NCBI RefSeq assembly: GCF_028476545.1
Contig: NW_026731929.1
Coordinates: 250,519 to 314,518, forward strand
Length of the DNA stretch: 64,000 bases
DNA from: Physella acuta
Lineage: Eukaryota; Mollusca; Gastropoda; Physidae
Direction of reading: 5' to 3'
The notes under the pieces were generated by a model. It saw nothing but the letters and a program-made list of their open reading frames with translations. It had not been told where the DNA came from and searched no databases. Below are positions 46,478-58,243 of this stretch, piece by piece. Each line of letters begins with the position of its first letter. Within the stretch, counting starts at the first letter, position 1. A program made the position numbers and the translations under genes.

Positions 46478-46681
46478 CGTCCCGGCAACCTGCGGCTCGC
46501 GAGCCGCATGCGGCTCTTTTGATATCAAGATGCGGCTCTCCAGCTCTTTGAACAAATACTAATAATCTTAATAGAAAAATAAAATATTAAAAAAAAAAAA
46601 TGTTAGTGGCTCTTTAAAACCAGGGAAATTTTGAATATTGTAACTTTTGGCTCTTCAGCTTCAAAAGGTATCCGACCCCTG
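46478..46681. mobile_element. hAT-type MITE (CAGGGGTCGGC family), worn ends
   Basis: The GGCAACCTGCGGCTCGCGAG start and CGACCCCTG end are recognisable. The outermost left bases have changed, and no duplication could be confirmed. Confidence 0.7.
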
Positions 46682-46784
46682 CTATAGAAGACTAAAAATT
46701 AAATCTCCAAGTAGGATGGTCTTTTTTAAATAAAAAAAAAGCTGTTGATTCTGGTCTATGACTCAATTTTAGCGATGACAAGTA

Positions 46785-47545
46785 AATTTTCTTGGTATAA
46801 ATATTAAAGCCGGTTGATATAAGTAACATCTAATTTTTCGATTAACAATTAAAAATTACTAAGAATTGTAATTAACAATTTTTAGTAACTACCAAAGTTT
46901 TTTAAATACTCTTTTGTAACATAATTTTCTATAATTTATACAAAAGGTGGTTTACTTATTTTTGCTTGAAAATATATTATTATTTTTTCTATTTCTTTCT
47001 ATCGTTTAATTTTATAATTACCTCCCTTGAAATGAACTCAATATTTGTTTTTTCCCTTAACAAAAAAGTTCCACTCGCTAGATATTTTGACTCAAACAAT
47101 GAAACAACGAGAGCAAACCGGTATGAACTGTGTTACACCTTGGTTCACTCCTGGGACTAACACTAATATTCTAAGGGGGGTGGGAGAGTGTGTGATGGAA
47201 TCTAATATCGGGGAGTTGAATGTTTGGGTGATTTCAGTAGAAACTATTTTTATATCGTTTAAATTTGGGAGATTTTTGGCGTGGGAGCGTTTAGTTTAAG
47301 AGAATTTAGTGTGGGAGAATTTAGTGTGGGAGAATTTAGTGTGGGAGAATTTAGTGTGGGAGAATTTAGTGTGGGAGAATTTAGTGTGGGAGAATTTAGT
47401 GTAAGAAAATTTAATTCGTGAGAATTTAGTGTGGGAGAATTTAGTGTAGGAGAATTTTGTGTAGGATAATTTAGTGTGGAATATTCATTGTGGGAGAATT
47501 TTGTGCGGGATAATTTTTGTGGCAGAATTTAGTGTGGGAAAATGT
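46785..47545 (-). repeat. Composite module copy k
   Basis: Starts TTTTCTTGGTATAAATATTAAAGC. Conserved block to about 47180, then minisatellite 47280-47540 with six clean GAATTTAGTGTGGGA units. Confidence 0.8.
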
Positions 47546-47589
47546 TTAAATCCCGGCAAGAACAACTTTAGAAGCTTCACTTTAAAAAA

Positions 47590-50360
47590 AAAGTCTTTAT
47601 TGGCACTTTACAACAAGTACAATAGCAGCAACATATTTTACATAATACACATAACATAGTATGGCATGCACACATATTGTATGATGGCAACATCAAAAGC
47701 TTAAAACATGTACATCAAAAATATAATATAGGCCTTGTACCATGTGACATATGCTTATAATGGTACAAAAGTAAACATGTTTAGCAACCAAGGTTTTTAC
47801 ATAGGATAATATATGAGCTTGTACAGAGTTCCCTGCAAAACTAGAGGTTTAAAAGCTCAGTTTAAACTTTAAGAAGATGAATTGTGGTTGCCAAACCAAA
47901 AGGAATATATTGTTTTACATATATAGTTTATATTAAAAAAAATAGGCATAAACATAGCTTCCATGGTATTTAAGGACTAATGCTTTAAATGAAAATTAAG
48001 AATAGAGTGACATGAGGTTATGGCAAAAGGCGGGGGTTAGTTGCTTAGCTTGGAATGTTAGACTCGGTGAAGTATTGTGTCTAATGCGATGTTTTACCTG
48101 CCAAAGCGTCAAGGCATGTAACCTTTCCTAGTGTATAATGTGTGTATTTTATTTGTTGTTTCCCTTTGGCCAGTCTTCTTGTCAGTCCTTAAATTGTTCT
48201 TTAGGTCATGTCCTCTGTAAGTCTTAGTACCTGTCGGTCATTGTCGTTCACCTTACCACGGGTTGTTTAGTCTTTCTGTTCCGTCCTAAAGAAAATTTTG
48301 AAAAGGGGAATAATTTATTTCTAAATTTAGTAAAATGGGTAGTCTCCCATTGGGAGGGGAGAGTTGGGAAGTCGGTCACTGTCTCGCTAGAATGGTTCCG
48401 TCGTCTGCTACGTTAGAAAAATGTACTGTTTTAATGTTTTAATTTTAATAGGTTCTCGTCTGCGTCCTAAAGCAGACAATTTCCGCTATGCTAAAGTTCT
48501 TCTAGGTGATACAGTCAGTCCCCAGTCTTTGTCTCAGTACTGCTTTAAAAATAGAGTCCACGTCCGTGTCAGCGTATATTTTCGGTCATATTTTGTCTTA
48601 TTGCGGGTAGTCCAAAGAGTATGTCTAAAAATAGCAGTCGCAGTCAAAATGTTCTCGTCCTTCTTTCTGTCTTTTGTTTTAATTATGTTGTTGAGGGTTA
48701 TTGCTTTGTTAACTATATCAGTATGTGTTGCACTAAGAGCTCTACCTAAAGTTTGTTTTGCTAATTGTATTGTTTTGCACTCTAAATATATGTGTGTTTC
48801 CGTTTCTTGTATGTTTAGTCTGCACATTTGGCAGGTGATGTTTATGTTGGTGTTGGCCTTAGTGTTTGTTGAGATGGGTGTTGTATTATATATAAGTCTG
48901 TACCCTATTTCTTTCTCTTTAGGTGTGATGTATTTACAATGTAGGTTCCTGAAGGTGTCGCTAATGTCTATAGTGTTGTGTTCTCTGGCCCACCTAATTC
49001 TATTGTGTAATGGTTCTAATTGTTGTTTGACCAGAGTGTCATAAATTTTCTTTGAGCTATCTCCTATGATGTTTTTGTTTGTTTTGAATACAGCTAGAGT
49101 GTTTGTGTAAAATTGGCCTAAATCTGTCCCTCCGTAATGTGATGTGGTGTTTGTTTTAAGATGGTGTTTATTCTCTGTCCTATGTAATACTGTGCTAGTG
49201 GGTGGTAGTGTGGCTCTATCCTAACTCTATCTAAGTGTTTTAGCCGAAAGGTGTTAATTTTTGTACTTAAATCCTGTAGCCCTATCCCCCCATTGAGTTT
49301 GGTTTGTATTAGTGTTTGGTGGTTGATGTTTCTAATGGTGTTTTTGGAGATAAATTCCCTAATGTGTTTGTTGGTTAGCTTAATAAAATGGGTTGGGATT
49401 GTACTAACTGTGGCTATGAAGATTATTTTGGGTAATATATATCTGTTTATGAGTGCTGCCCTGGCGAAGATGGTAGTATTACAGTTTTTGTATTTGTCCA
49501 GTTTCTGTGTAATTTTGTCAGTCAGTCTCGTCCATGTGTCTTTGTCTTCTGTTGTCGGGGTGTCAGTAAAAGTAATCTATATATATAATTCTCTTCTGGG
49601 AGCCGTTAGAAAACAAGCTGCAAGCGCCTCCTTGCAGTCCCCTCTCTTTCTCTCTATCACTATCACTACCACCCCCACCCCACTCCCACATTGTCTGGTG
49701 AGCTGTGGTCACGCTGTTTACATTTTACAATCATAGAGACGGGTTTGGTGACGACTATTAGGGGCAGATAATTTAGTTTGAAACGATTTTAAACTTAGGG
49801 GAGGTAACTAAGAGGAGGCTGCTTTCACGTGGGGGGAGGGGGGTTTAGTGTTTTTAAGCAAATATTTTCAGTGGCAGCATTGGTACTGTCGAATTCACAA
49901 ATTATAAATTACTGAAAAGTAGAAAAAAAAAAAAAAAAACTAAATAGCGGCGTATGATACGTAGCGGGTCGGCTCGTTCCGTATATTTTCAGTCTGTCTA
50001 CTACCGTCATTGGGGTGTCATATTTTTTCTTGCCTCGTCATCTGCCTATGCCTAAAATTTTGGATTTGTCTGTATTAATTTTTCCTCCACTGCCTTTGCC
50101 GAAATCTTGGAAAATGTCTAGTACGGTCTTAATTTCTTTTTCTGTCTGTAATAAAAAGTTGGTATCGTCCGTGTATGCAATTATTTTCTTGGATGTCGTG
50201 TTTGGTAATGGCAATCCTTTTATCCGGCTGTCCTTTCTAATACTTTATAACATGGGCTCTATGCTAAGTATGTATAATATTGGGGATAGTGGACAGCCTT
50301 GTCTAACTGACTTTTTAGCGCAATTTCCATTCTGGAGAATTGCGTTTATTAACCCGTCAT
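47590..50360 (-). pseudogene. LINE-A ORF2, reverse transcriptase core to C-terminus and 3' region
   Basis: On the minus strand: VRQGCPLSPILYILSIEPML (50350-50245), the catalytic IIAYTDDTNFLLQ (about 50205-50145), then, after a Helitron-like insertion, TDTPTTEDK, ARAALINRYILPKIIFIAT, GGIGLQDLSTKINTF, YYIGQRINTI and the Cys motif CQMCRL...H...EC, with the stop at 48534. The stretch 49560-48534 needs only one frame change near 49172. The 3' region (48530-47590) has AATAAA near 47600. The N-terminal part of the domain is at 52253-52765, separated by inserted DNA. Confidence 0.85.
49577..49976. mobile_element. Helitron-like non-autonomous element in LINE-A ORF2
   Basis: Starts (T)CTATATATATAATTCTC and ends GCGGGTCGGCTCG(T). 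When the flanks are joined, the LINE reading frame continues without gain or loss (LKIYGITFTDTP), so no target duplication was made. It shares ends with 18437-18770 and 58244-58601. Confidence 0.65.
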
Positions 50361-50757
50361 TTCTGGATGGATGAATGGATGGATGGATGAATGTATGAAT
50401 GTATGAATGTGTGTCCGCAGCTTTAAGTCGTATCTCCTCCTCAACGAAGCAATATCGAGGACTAGTTACAAAAGCAATTATGTTAAGCAAGTTACGAGGA
50501 TGAACATAGGCCAAAAAAAAATTCCGGGTTTCTTTCATGGATTTCCCGGAAAAGCCAAAAAACCTCGAAAAAATTCAGTTTTTTGCCCATATCTCTGCAT
50601 CCAGACCACTTAGCGACTTGAAACATGTACCAATCGATTCCTGCCATAATTTAGAACAATATTGCCGAAGAAAGTTTTCTAAAATATCCTTTCGTTCGGT
50701 CACAAAATTGTTTTTGAATTAATTAAAATTTGGACCGAATTAGTAGGCATTTTTATC
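50361..50757. other. Inserted DNA within LINE-A, left part
   Basis: GGATGAATG repeats (50367-50410), then unassigned DNA including CCCATATCTCTGCATCCAGA. It separates the two reverse transcriptase parts together with the foldback element. Its own ends were not resolved. Confidence 0.5.
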
Positions 50758-51892
50758 GGGATCCGTCAAAAGGCCGACATGGACAAAAGGCCGACACGGA
50801 CAAAAGGCCGACATGGACAAAAGGCCGACAAGACAAAAGGCCGACAAGACAAAAGGCCGACTGCTCTAAAGGCCGACAAGACAAAAGGCCGACAAGACAA
50901 AAGGCCGACAAGACAAAAGGCCAACAATTTTTTATAAAACAACAAACTACAATTACAGACATGTTGAATATCTAAAATATGTAATTATATACGACTGTTT
51001 AAGTTTCTCATAAATATTCTTAGGTGCATACCATAGGATAAAATAATACACACGATCTAACCAATTATTTGCTGACGATATATTGGTCCTTATATAGGGA
51101 AATCACAGGGGCAAGTTTACACACACACAAAAAAAACTTACCAATTTTGGCACACTTGTATCAAAATCACAACAGAATTAATGAATCCAACGAATATAGT
51201 ATACACTTTTTTTTCACACAATTCGCAATGGATGAAACTAAAATATAATTCAAAGTTTGTCAGTATTTAACATGTAGTCCAGTCAAGGCACGTGATTGGT
51301 CTACTTCATTCGATTTCTTTGATTTCATTGCGTAATATGGTGGTAAAGCCACCTATCTCCAGTCGCATGGACCCAATTGTCCACCTTATAAGGATCGCAA
51401 CTAACATTGTCTCTTCCACCTTGTTGCATGTGGGCGATAATGCCGACAGCTTTTGACTTTGTACTTTGATGATTATCTCACCCCTTTGACATAGAAGGAG
51501 CTATGAAAGACAGCAGTGACAGCATTTCGCAATATTTAGGTGTTGATCCTTTGTGTTTAAGACACTCCCGTAATCTCCAGTCGCTTGACCCGATGGTTCA
51601 CCTTATAAGAATAGCAACTAGCACGTCTCTTCTCTTGAACGTTTCACCTTATTTCATGCCTTATTTCGATGGTTGTGAAGATAGAAGCTATGCAGTAACA
51701 CATATTTTGCGATATTATTATTTTTATGCTTGTCGGCCTTATGGTTTGTCGGCCTTATGGACTGTCGGCCTTTTGGCTGTCGGCTTTATGTCATGTCGGC
51801 CTTTTGGCTGTCGGCTTTATGTCCTGTCGGCCTTATGTCCTGTCGGCCTTTTGGCTGTCGGCCTTTTGGATGTCGGCCTTTTGTCCTACACC
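50758..51892. mobile_element. Foldback-type element with AAAAGGCCGACA arms
   Basis: The left arm (50770-50930) is a tandem of CAAAAGGCCGACA-type units and the right arm (51725-51890) the same in inverse orientation (TGTCGGCCTTTT). CATTTTTATC is duplicated exactly (50748-50757 and 51893-51902). Outer ends start GG. The 790-bp centre shows no recognised gene. Frames with repeated Cys-Arg-Pro words are artefacts. Confidence 0.75.
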
Positions 51893-51902
51893 CATTTTTA
51901 TC

Positions 51903-52252
51903 CAACCACACCACACGCGTCATCACGTTCAATAGCTGCGCCATCACGTTCAATGGCTGCGACATCACGTTCGGTAGCTAGGCGCGCAATGGTTTTTAGT
52001 CATGTAACTCTATTGTAAATAAAACATGTAAAATACTGAAAAAAAATTGATAAAAAACGTTTTAATAACTAACCAATGGTTTTACTAACCCTGCTCTTGA
52101 TTTACGCTACGACAGAGCTATTTTTAGATAACATAAGGAAATTGCGCTTAAATGTCACTAGACTTTTTAATTAACTTGTTTATTTGTATAGCTTGAGTGA
52201 ATGCATTGTTAATCAAAAGGTGGCTTTGAGCTTTTGAGTATATGATTTCAAT
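51903..52252. other. Inserted DNA within LINE-A, right part
   Basis: A 24-bp unit with CATCACGTTCAATRGCTGCG occurs three times (51920-51980). The rest is AT-rich and unassigned. Confidence 0.5.
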
Positions 52253-52765
52253 CTATGTTTTAAAATAGGGCCCTAAGTTGTATGCATCTATTGTTTTCAT
52301 TAGCCATGTATGGTCTACTCTGTCAAAAGCTTTTTGCTGATCTATACTAAGGATTGCCAGTTGGGTGTCTTTCTGGGTGGAATATAAAATTACATCTCTG
52401 ATAAGGTGTGTGTGATTTTGTATGTTCCTGCCTGGTATACTGTATTGTTGGTCTCTGTGAATAATATTTTCTATGAAAGGTTCTATTTTCCTAACTAGTG
52501 TTTTGGTCAAAATTTTATAGTCGCTGTTAAGTAGGCATATGGGTCTATAATTTTGAACTTTAGATCTGTCAGTGTCGGGTTTGGGGATTAGGGTGATATT
52601 ATATGCTCTATTAAAATAAGTCGCGCTAAAACCCCTGTCATGTATGTCTTTAAAGGCTGCATTTAATAGAGGTAGTAGGTCATTTTTAAAAGCTTGGTAA
52701 AATTCATTTGTTAGTCCGTCCGGTCCGGGGGCTTTATTTGGTTTTAAAGTGTCAATTGTTTTCCT
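52253..52765 (-). pseudogene. LINE-A ORF2, N-terminal reverse transcriptase part
   Basis: Minus strand, one continuous frame: NKAPGPDGLTNEFYQAF, ITLIPKPDTD, VQNYRPICLLNSDYKIL, IPGRNIQNHTHLIRDVI and LSIDQQKAFDRVDH, the first reverse transcriptase blocks. The wording is of the L1/Tx1 group. The sequence is interrupted after GPYFKT; the next block (RQGCPLSP) is at about 50350. Together with that segment this is the best-kept reverse transcriptase in the window. Confidence 0.85.
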
Positions 52766-52869
52766 ATTTTTTTATTTTTTTATGTCTCAGACTTGTAATT
52801 TTTCTCAGCGAGCCTTTACGTTGTCCCTAAGGCCTCCGCTGTTCTATTACTTTGTTCATCATACGACAT

Positions 52870-53245
52870 ACGAGGGCTGGTGTAGGTTTACATTTTCAAC
52901 TATCCTATTACCACTCATACTTATTATACATATAAATATACATAGTTTTACGGGTATGTTCTGAAAGAGAAAGAGGTTTATTTTGGGGGTGGGGGGGGGG
53001 GGTGGGGCGATAATCAAACCCGCAAAAGATGGGGGGGGGGTTATGGGGCGGTTTAATCCAGCAAACAAGGGTATTATATTTTCATTTATCCTATTATCAC
53101 TCATACTTAATACACATATAAATATACATAAGTATATACATCGTGTTACGGGTACAACCTGAAAGAGAAAGTGACTTATTTTTAGGGGGGGGGGGAGTTT
53201 AGGTCGGCCTAATCACACAAGAAGGGGGGGGGGGGAGTTTACAAC
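52870..53245. repeat. Tandem duplication of about 190 bp
   Basis: The segment with CTATTACCACTCATACTTAT, CGGGTATGTTCTGAAAGAG and a long G run is repeated as CTATTATCACTCATACTTAA, CGGGTACAACCTGAAAGAG and a G run. Confidence 0.75.
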
Positions 53246-53744
53246 AGAATGTCTCTGTGGAAAATTATTTGGGTTTCGGTGGCGTAAAGGGTTTCCTGAA
53301 ATAGAGCATGTAATTTTAGCGGGGTAGGGCATGAAGTGTTATATACAGAAAAGAAGCATCATTCGCTCTGCTCATTTAAACCTAATACCTACAACAGTCC
53401 TCAATTATTATTTTTTTTTAATTCAAAAACAATTATACAATTCACAAAGTTAACTAAAGGGGAGCAACACATTATTACCAGTATTTTCCTAATAAGTATT
53501 TAATTCTAAAATGATAACAAAAACAAACGCTGAAAATAAGTAGGCCTACATTTCTTTAGGAAAAAAGCAAGGAACTTCCTTTAACTTTCAACCTATATTA
53601 TGTAGAAAATCCTTTTGCAAAAAAAAAAAAACAACACAATATCAAACTCGCATAAGATAACTAAAGGGGAACAACACAATATTTCCAGTGTTATCCACTG
53701 AAAGATTCAATTCTTAAATTGATAACCAAATCTTAATTTTATGT
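53246..53744. other. Unassigned AT-rich DNA
   Basis: AACTAAAGGGGARCAACACA occurs twice (about 53453 and 53660), suggesting an imperfect duplication of about 207 bp. No gene seen. Confidence 0.45.
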
Positions 53745-53941
53745 ACATTTTTTTTTTTTCTTTCTTTCTTATGGCTGTAGTAGCTGAAAAGGGTTGGGCC
53801 CTGGATTTCATTAAACCCCCCGGACCGTAGTCCGGGTGGCTCCTCCCCAAGTCTCTCGACCCAGGGGGAACATTCAAGGGCGCAACCCCTTTGCTGGCGT
53901 GGATTATATTTGCATATGTCGTCAAGCTAGGTTGTGACATA
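53745..53941 (-). pseudogene. LINE-A ORF1 start, ending in an A tract
   Basis: The first about 58 codons (MSQPSLTTYANII ... GVAPLNVPPGSRDLGRSHP ... LMKSRAQPFSATTAI) are in frame and highly similar to the copies at 8789 and 13219. The sequence then passes into an A-rich tract (complement of 53746-53770). It looks like a retrocopy of a prematurely ended transcript. Confidence 0.75.
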
Positions 53942-53962
53942 GTACTAGGTGTCAGCTCTGCC

Positions 53963-55187
53963 TTTGTTGATTATTTTTTTTTTTTTATTTTTTTTGTTTT
54001 TTTTTTTACTTTTATTTGCAATTTAAAACAAGTGCAACAACATCAGCATATTTTACATTTTTCTAAATGTTCTTAAAAAAATAACATATCAAGATGAATT
54101 TACAAATGTATACACCTTTTTTACTAAATTTTATCATCTAATGAAACCATTTTGTCCGGATGAGCGTATTAATAATAAGTATGTATATGGTTATCATATT
54201 TGTTTTATATATGTTGTTATACAAAATTTTAAGGGATAATCAGTAAAAGGGGTTAAAGTAAAACGATAGTGTTGGAATCCGGATGAGGAGGGATTGACAA
54301 AACTTGTTTAAGTGGTGAGTACAGCGTGTCATATTTGAAGAGTTGTCCTTCTCGCTGTTTATGTTCTGTCGTCTGCATATATGTAAGAAATGGATCTGTC
54401 TGGGTTGAGGATGTAGAATATTTGATTGTGGCAGGGGTCGTTGTCGGGGTGCTGGTCGTTGAGGTGTTTTTCTATGTCGTATTTGGTGTATAGACTTGTT
54501 AGGCAGTATCCACACTGGAAGACAGCGGTGTCTGGGTGTTTTAGTACGTGGTGCTTTATTGCTCCTCTGCTTTTGATTAGATTGTTGCAATGCGGGCATT
54601 TACTCGTATCAGGATGGGAAGTTTTTGTATGTGTTTTACACTCGCTGGCAGTACTGAAACTGTGAAAGCAATAACCGCAGCTCTTGTCTTTTCCAGGAGT
54701 TAAAGGTTTGGGAATTTGAATTGGTTCAGTGGTAGTTTCTTGTTGCGGCTGGGTTTCTAAGGTGTTTGTCAGGCGATCGAAGACTTGATTCGCGAGTTTT
54801 TTTGTTAATTTTCCTTGTTCTGTGGGGCTGATTTCATTTTTTTCTTTTCATTGACGTGGCGTTATCTATTTCTGAATCTGGGCTTTGTGTTTCTCCAGTG
54901 TTTTGGATTTTTGTTGATGTAGTTGGTGATTTCGGGTAAGCCGTATTTGGGATGGCTTTTTGGTTCGACAGGTTAGGGGTTACCAATGTTTGCTGCGGTG
55001 TGGGTGGTGCTCTAGGTGGTTCTGTTAAAATTGTCTGTGAGGATGGTTGTTGAGTTTGTTCCTGTATTGTTGACAGGTGAACATTGGGTGTTGACTCTGG
55101 TGTTGATGATTGGCAGTGGTTGGTCCAGTGTACATGTACATTTATGTACATTTCTTTAGTAAGAGATAATATAGAAGCTTTACGCAA
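53963..55187 (-). pseudogene. LINE-A ORF1, linker and C2H2-like fingers with poly(A)
   Basis: It begins inside the knuckle (HWTNHC at about 55120). The Pro/Thr-rich linker and SMKRKK are open to 54834, followed in other frames by fingers CGYCFHSFSTASECKTH, CPHCNNLIKSRGAIKHH and CGYCLTSLYTKYDIEKH, closer to classic C2H2 spacing than in other copies. The 3' region has AAATAAAAGT followed by an A tract (complement of 53963-54005). The ORF1 N-terminus is absent; module copy l ends about 50 bp upstream. Confidence 0.8.
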
Positions 55188-55237
55188 ATAGTAAAGTTTT
55201 AATAAATCGAAAGACTCTCATGGAGTGATGCATGAAG

Positions 55238-56290
55238 AATTTTTACGGTATTAATATTAAAAGTGGTTGATATAAGTAATTTCTAATTATTAGATTAACA
55301 GCTAACAATTTTTAGGAGTTGTAATAAACATTTTGATAATTATCACGAAAAGTTTTAAAACATTTTTTTGTACTTTAATTCTCTATTATTTACACTAATG
55401 TTTGTTTACTTGTTTTTGCTTAAAAATATATTATTTTTATTTACATTTCTTTTTATCGTTAAATTCTATTATTATCTCCCTTGAAAAGAACTCAATATTT
55501 GTTTTCTCCCTTAACAAAAAAGTTTCACGAGGCGAGATATTTTGACTCAAACGAAAGACAGAGCAAACCGCTGTGAAATGTGTTACACTCTCGAAAATTA
55601 AGTGTGGGAGCATTTAATGTGGGAGAATTTAGTGTGTGGGAATTTAGTGTGGGGGATTTTAGTGTGTATAATTTAGTGTTGGAGAATTTAGTGTAGGTAA
55701 TTTTTTTGTGGGGGAGTTTAGAGTGGGAGAATTTAGTGCGGGACAATTTTGTGTTGGAGAGTTAGGTTTGGAAGAAATGAGTATATTGTGTTGTAGTGTA
55801 GACAAAGGAAATTATTTGAGTGTTTGTGTGTATACAAATAAATCTACGTGTGATTGGGTTTACTGTTGGTAAGTTGAGTGAGGGTGTTTAGATTAGTGAG
55901 GGTAGAGGTGGGGGGGGGGGGGGGGGCTTCTTGGTGTGGTTTAATCAACCTCCGGATCATGTGACAATGTGACGGATCGCGCCATTTGTATAACTTAGCT
56001 TTGTTTATTTCTTTTTCTAAGACTAAATAGTAGGGAAAAAACATGTCAAAACCTCTTTATAGTATAGAGCTTTCACAAGCGCTAAATTACAAAAGTAAGT
56101 GTACACTTTTTAAGCTATAATACTAAACACAAAGCTTTCTACTGCTAGTCCGAATGTCTCGAGTTCATATCCAGGCTCAGTTCTGTTGGGCTCCGTGAGT
56201 TCACCCAGCTCTGATGGGTACCTGACGCACCTCAGATAACTAAGGCCGATCGGCTTAGTACTGAGCACATTATCTCCCTGTATGTCGAGG
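55238..56290 (-). repeat. Composite module copy l
   Basis: Starts TTTTTACGGTATTAATATTAAAAG. Conserved block to 55590, short minisatellite 55595-55780, spacer with a G run (55910) and CAACCTCCGGATCATGTGAC, tRNA-SINE-like part about 56128-56285. It continues into the LINE-A ORF2 linker. Confidence 0.8.
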
Positions 56291-57150
56291 TGATTGAAAC
56301 ACGATCTTTACTTTATTTGCCATTTGTGTATTTGGCACGAAGGGGAAAAGATTATGAAGAAAAATTAAATAAAAAGCGCGTGTCGATTTTAAAACCGTTC
56401 TTGGGTCAGTAGTTTCTTGGTTGTTTTCGTCCATTATTTGTTTGATTTGTTTTGATCTGTGTATTCTTTTTTCTAGAATGAGAGTGTGATGTGTTTGGTT
56501 TTCCGAGCCTATCTGCTCTATTTTGCTGCTGAATTGTGTCCCTCTATATTTATATTCTTGTATTTTCGAAATTTCCTTTTCTTTTGAGTCTATTTGTTCT
56601 TTGTTATTGATTTTTCCCTTAAGCATACTTAGTTGTTTTTTTCTAGTTTAGTTTCTATGTGGGCCCTAACGCTATTAATGCTACATGCATATTGAATAGA
56701 TACCCGCTTGATGTCTTGTTTTAAATCTTCCCTATGCTTGATTTTGTTAAATTTTGGTGATGACTGCGTGTAAAAATGTATTATGTCTTTTATAGTGTTG
56801 ATGTAGCGCTCGTCTAGTAATAGTTTATTATTGAATTTCCAGTATGTGTTGTGTTTTGGTTTGTTTTGTGTTTGTTTATTTTTTAAAGTTGTCAGAACTG
56901 CTGTATGGTCGCTAAACTGTAGTGTTGAGAATAGGTGTTCTACTTTGTTGATTTTCATGCTAAGTGTGGCGTAAATTCTGTCTTATCGGAATCTATTCCC
57001 AGATGTTTTACATCAGTGAGTGGTTTGTAAAGTGTGTGGATATCGTGCTATGCATGTGTAGACTAGTTTGAAGGATCTTTTAATGTTGTTGATTTAGTCA
57101 GCGTGTGGTTTATCTGCGGTTAAGCGGTTTCGAATGTCTTTTGGTTCTAC
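56291..57150 (-). pseudogene. LINE-A ORF2, endonuclease end and linker
   Basis: Minus strand: RLTADKPHAD-like remnants near 57110, then KINKVEHLFSTLQFSDHTAVL (open 56958-56629), then linker YKYRGTQFSSKIEQIGSEN and TDPRTVLKSTRAFYL (open 56626-56270). A stop between the two frames lies near 56628. It ends at the same junction with the SINE-like part as 7301. Confidence 0.8.
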
Positions 57151-57589
57151 AATGTCTAGATCACAAAATCTAACCGGGGACAAAAGGGTTAAGTTTGTTC
57201 GCTAGAAGAACCTTAACCCTACACGGACCGCCACAAAAGAGGCGATGCTATCAACAAGGACAGTCCCGTGTCTCGCAACGTTAACCCTTTAATATCGCGG
57301 TACCCCTGGGGTTTGATTGGTTTGTATTCGCATTAAGACAACGGTTTCACGGGTGGAGGGTTAAGGTGAGTACTGGCAAAGTCTATACTGGAGCGTGAGT
57401 CATGTGACTAAAAAGGGAGGGGGGTGGGGGGGGAAGTGGCAAGATCATAGGTAGGACAAATGTGTACATTGATGCTATTCTGATATCTGGCATTTGCATG
57501 GGTTGTAGAAATCTGATAAAACAATGGATATACTAGTTACATGGGTCAGGGGACGTAATTAACGTTAGAGGTAAATAAGAAAAACCTGA
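57151..57589. other. Unassigned DNA
   Basis: No gene recognised. GGGTTAAG-type words recur without a clear period. Confidence 0.4.
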
Positions 57590-57780
57590 ATTGTAATCCC
57601 GGTAGAACGTCCCTGAGTCCTCTCAGCTCTAATGAATACATGAATCACATTAGGGAAAGTAAAGGCGGCTGGGCACAGAGGTTGACCACACTATCCTTTC
57701 TATGCCGATGTCACTAAAACAGGTGAACTCTACTTCTTCTGTTCCAATGCCGCCAGTGTCCCGAAAGAATACTTTACTTT
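57590..57780 (+). mobile_element. tRNA-related SINE body
   Basis: CTCAGCTCTAATGAATACAT, CACATTAGGGAAAGTAAAGG, CTGACCACACTATC-like and GGTGAACTCTACTTCTTCTG in that order. The tRNA head is worn. Confidence 0.55.
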
Positions 57781-57837
57781 CCATAATGCTATTAGTAAAC
57801 CGGGAAGCTTTCTGGAGAGTGTAATTCTAGTATTAAA

Positions 57838-58240
57838 TATGAAAGCTTTTATTAGACGCTATAACACTAGCAATAAATAATAAGAACGCTTTTATTAGAA
57901 GCTATAATACTAGCAATAAATAAGAAAGCTTTTACTAGACGCTATAGTACTGGCAATAAATAAGAACGCTTTTATTAGAAGCTATAATACTAGCAATAAA
58001 TAAGAAAGCTTTTACTAGACGCTATAGTACTGGCAATAAATAAGAACGCTTTAATTAGACGCTATAATACTAGCAATAAATATAATGAAAGCTTTTACTA
58101 GAGTCTAGTAAAAACGTTCTTATTTATTGCTATTATTATAGCGTCTAGTAACTAGACGCTATAATACTAGCAATAAATAAGAACGTTTTATTAGACGCTA
58201 TAATACTATCAATATATAAGATAGTTTTTATATAGTTTAT
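57838..58240. repeat. 40-bp tandem array with an inverted segment
   Basis: Units TTTTATTAGACGCTATAATA repeat every 40 bp (starts near 57855, 57898, 57938, 57978, 58018, 58058), alternating AACGC and AAAGC forms, so the true period is 80 bp. Near 58090-58140 the unit runs in the opposite direction and then reverts. Confidence 0.85.
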
Positions 58241-58243
58241 TTA

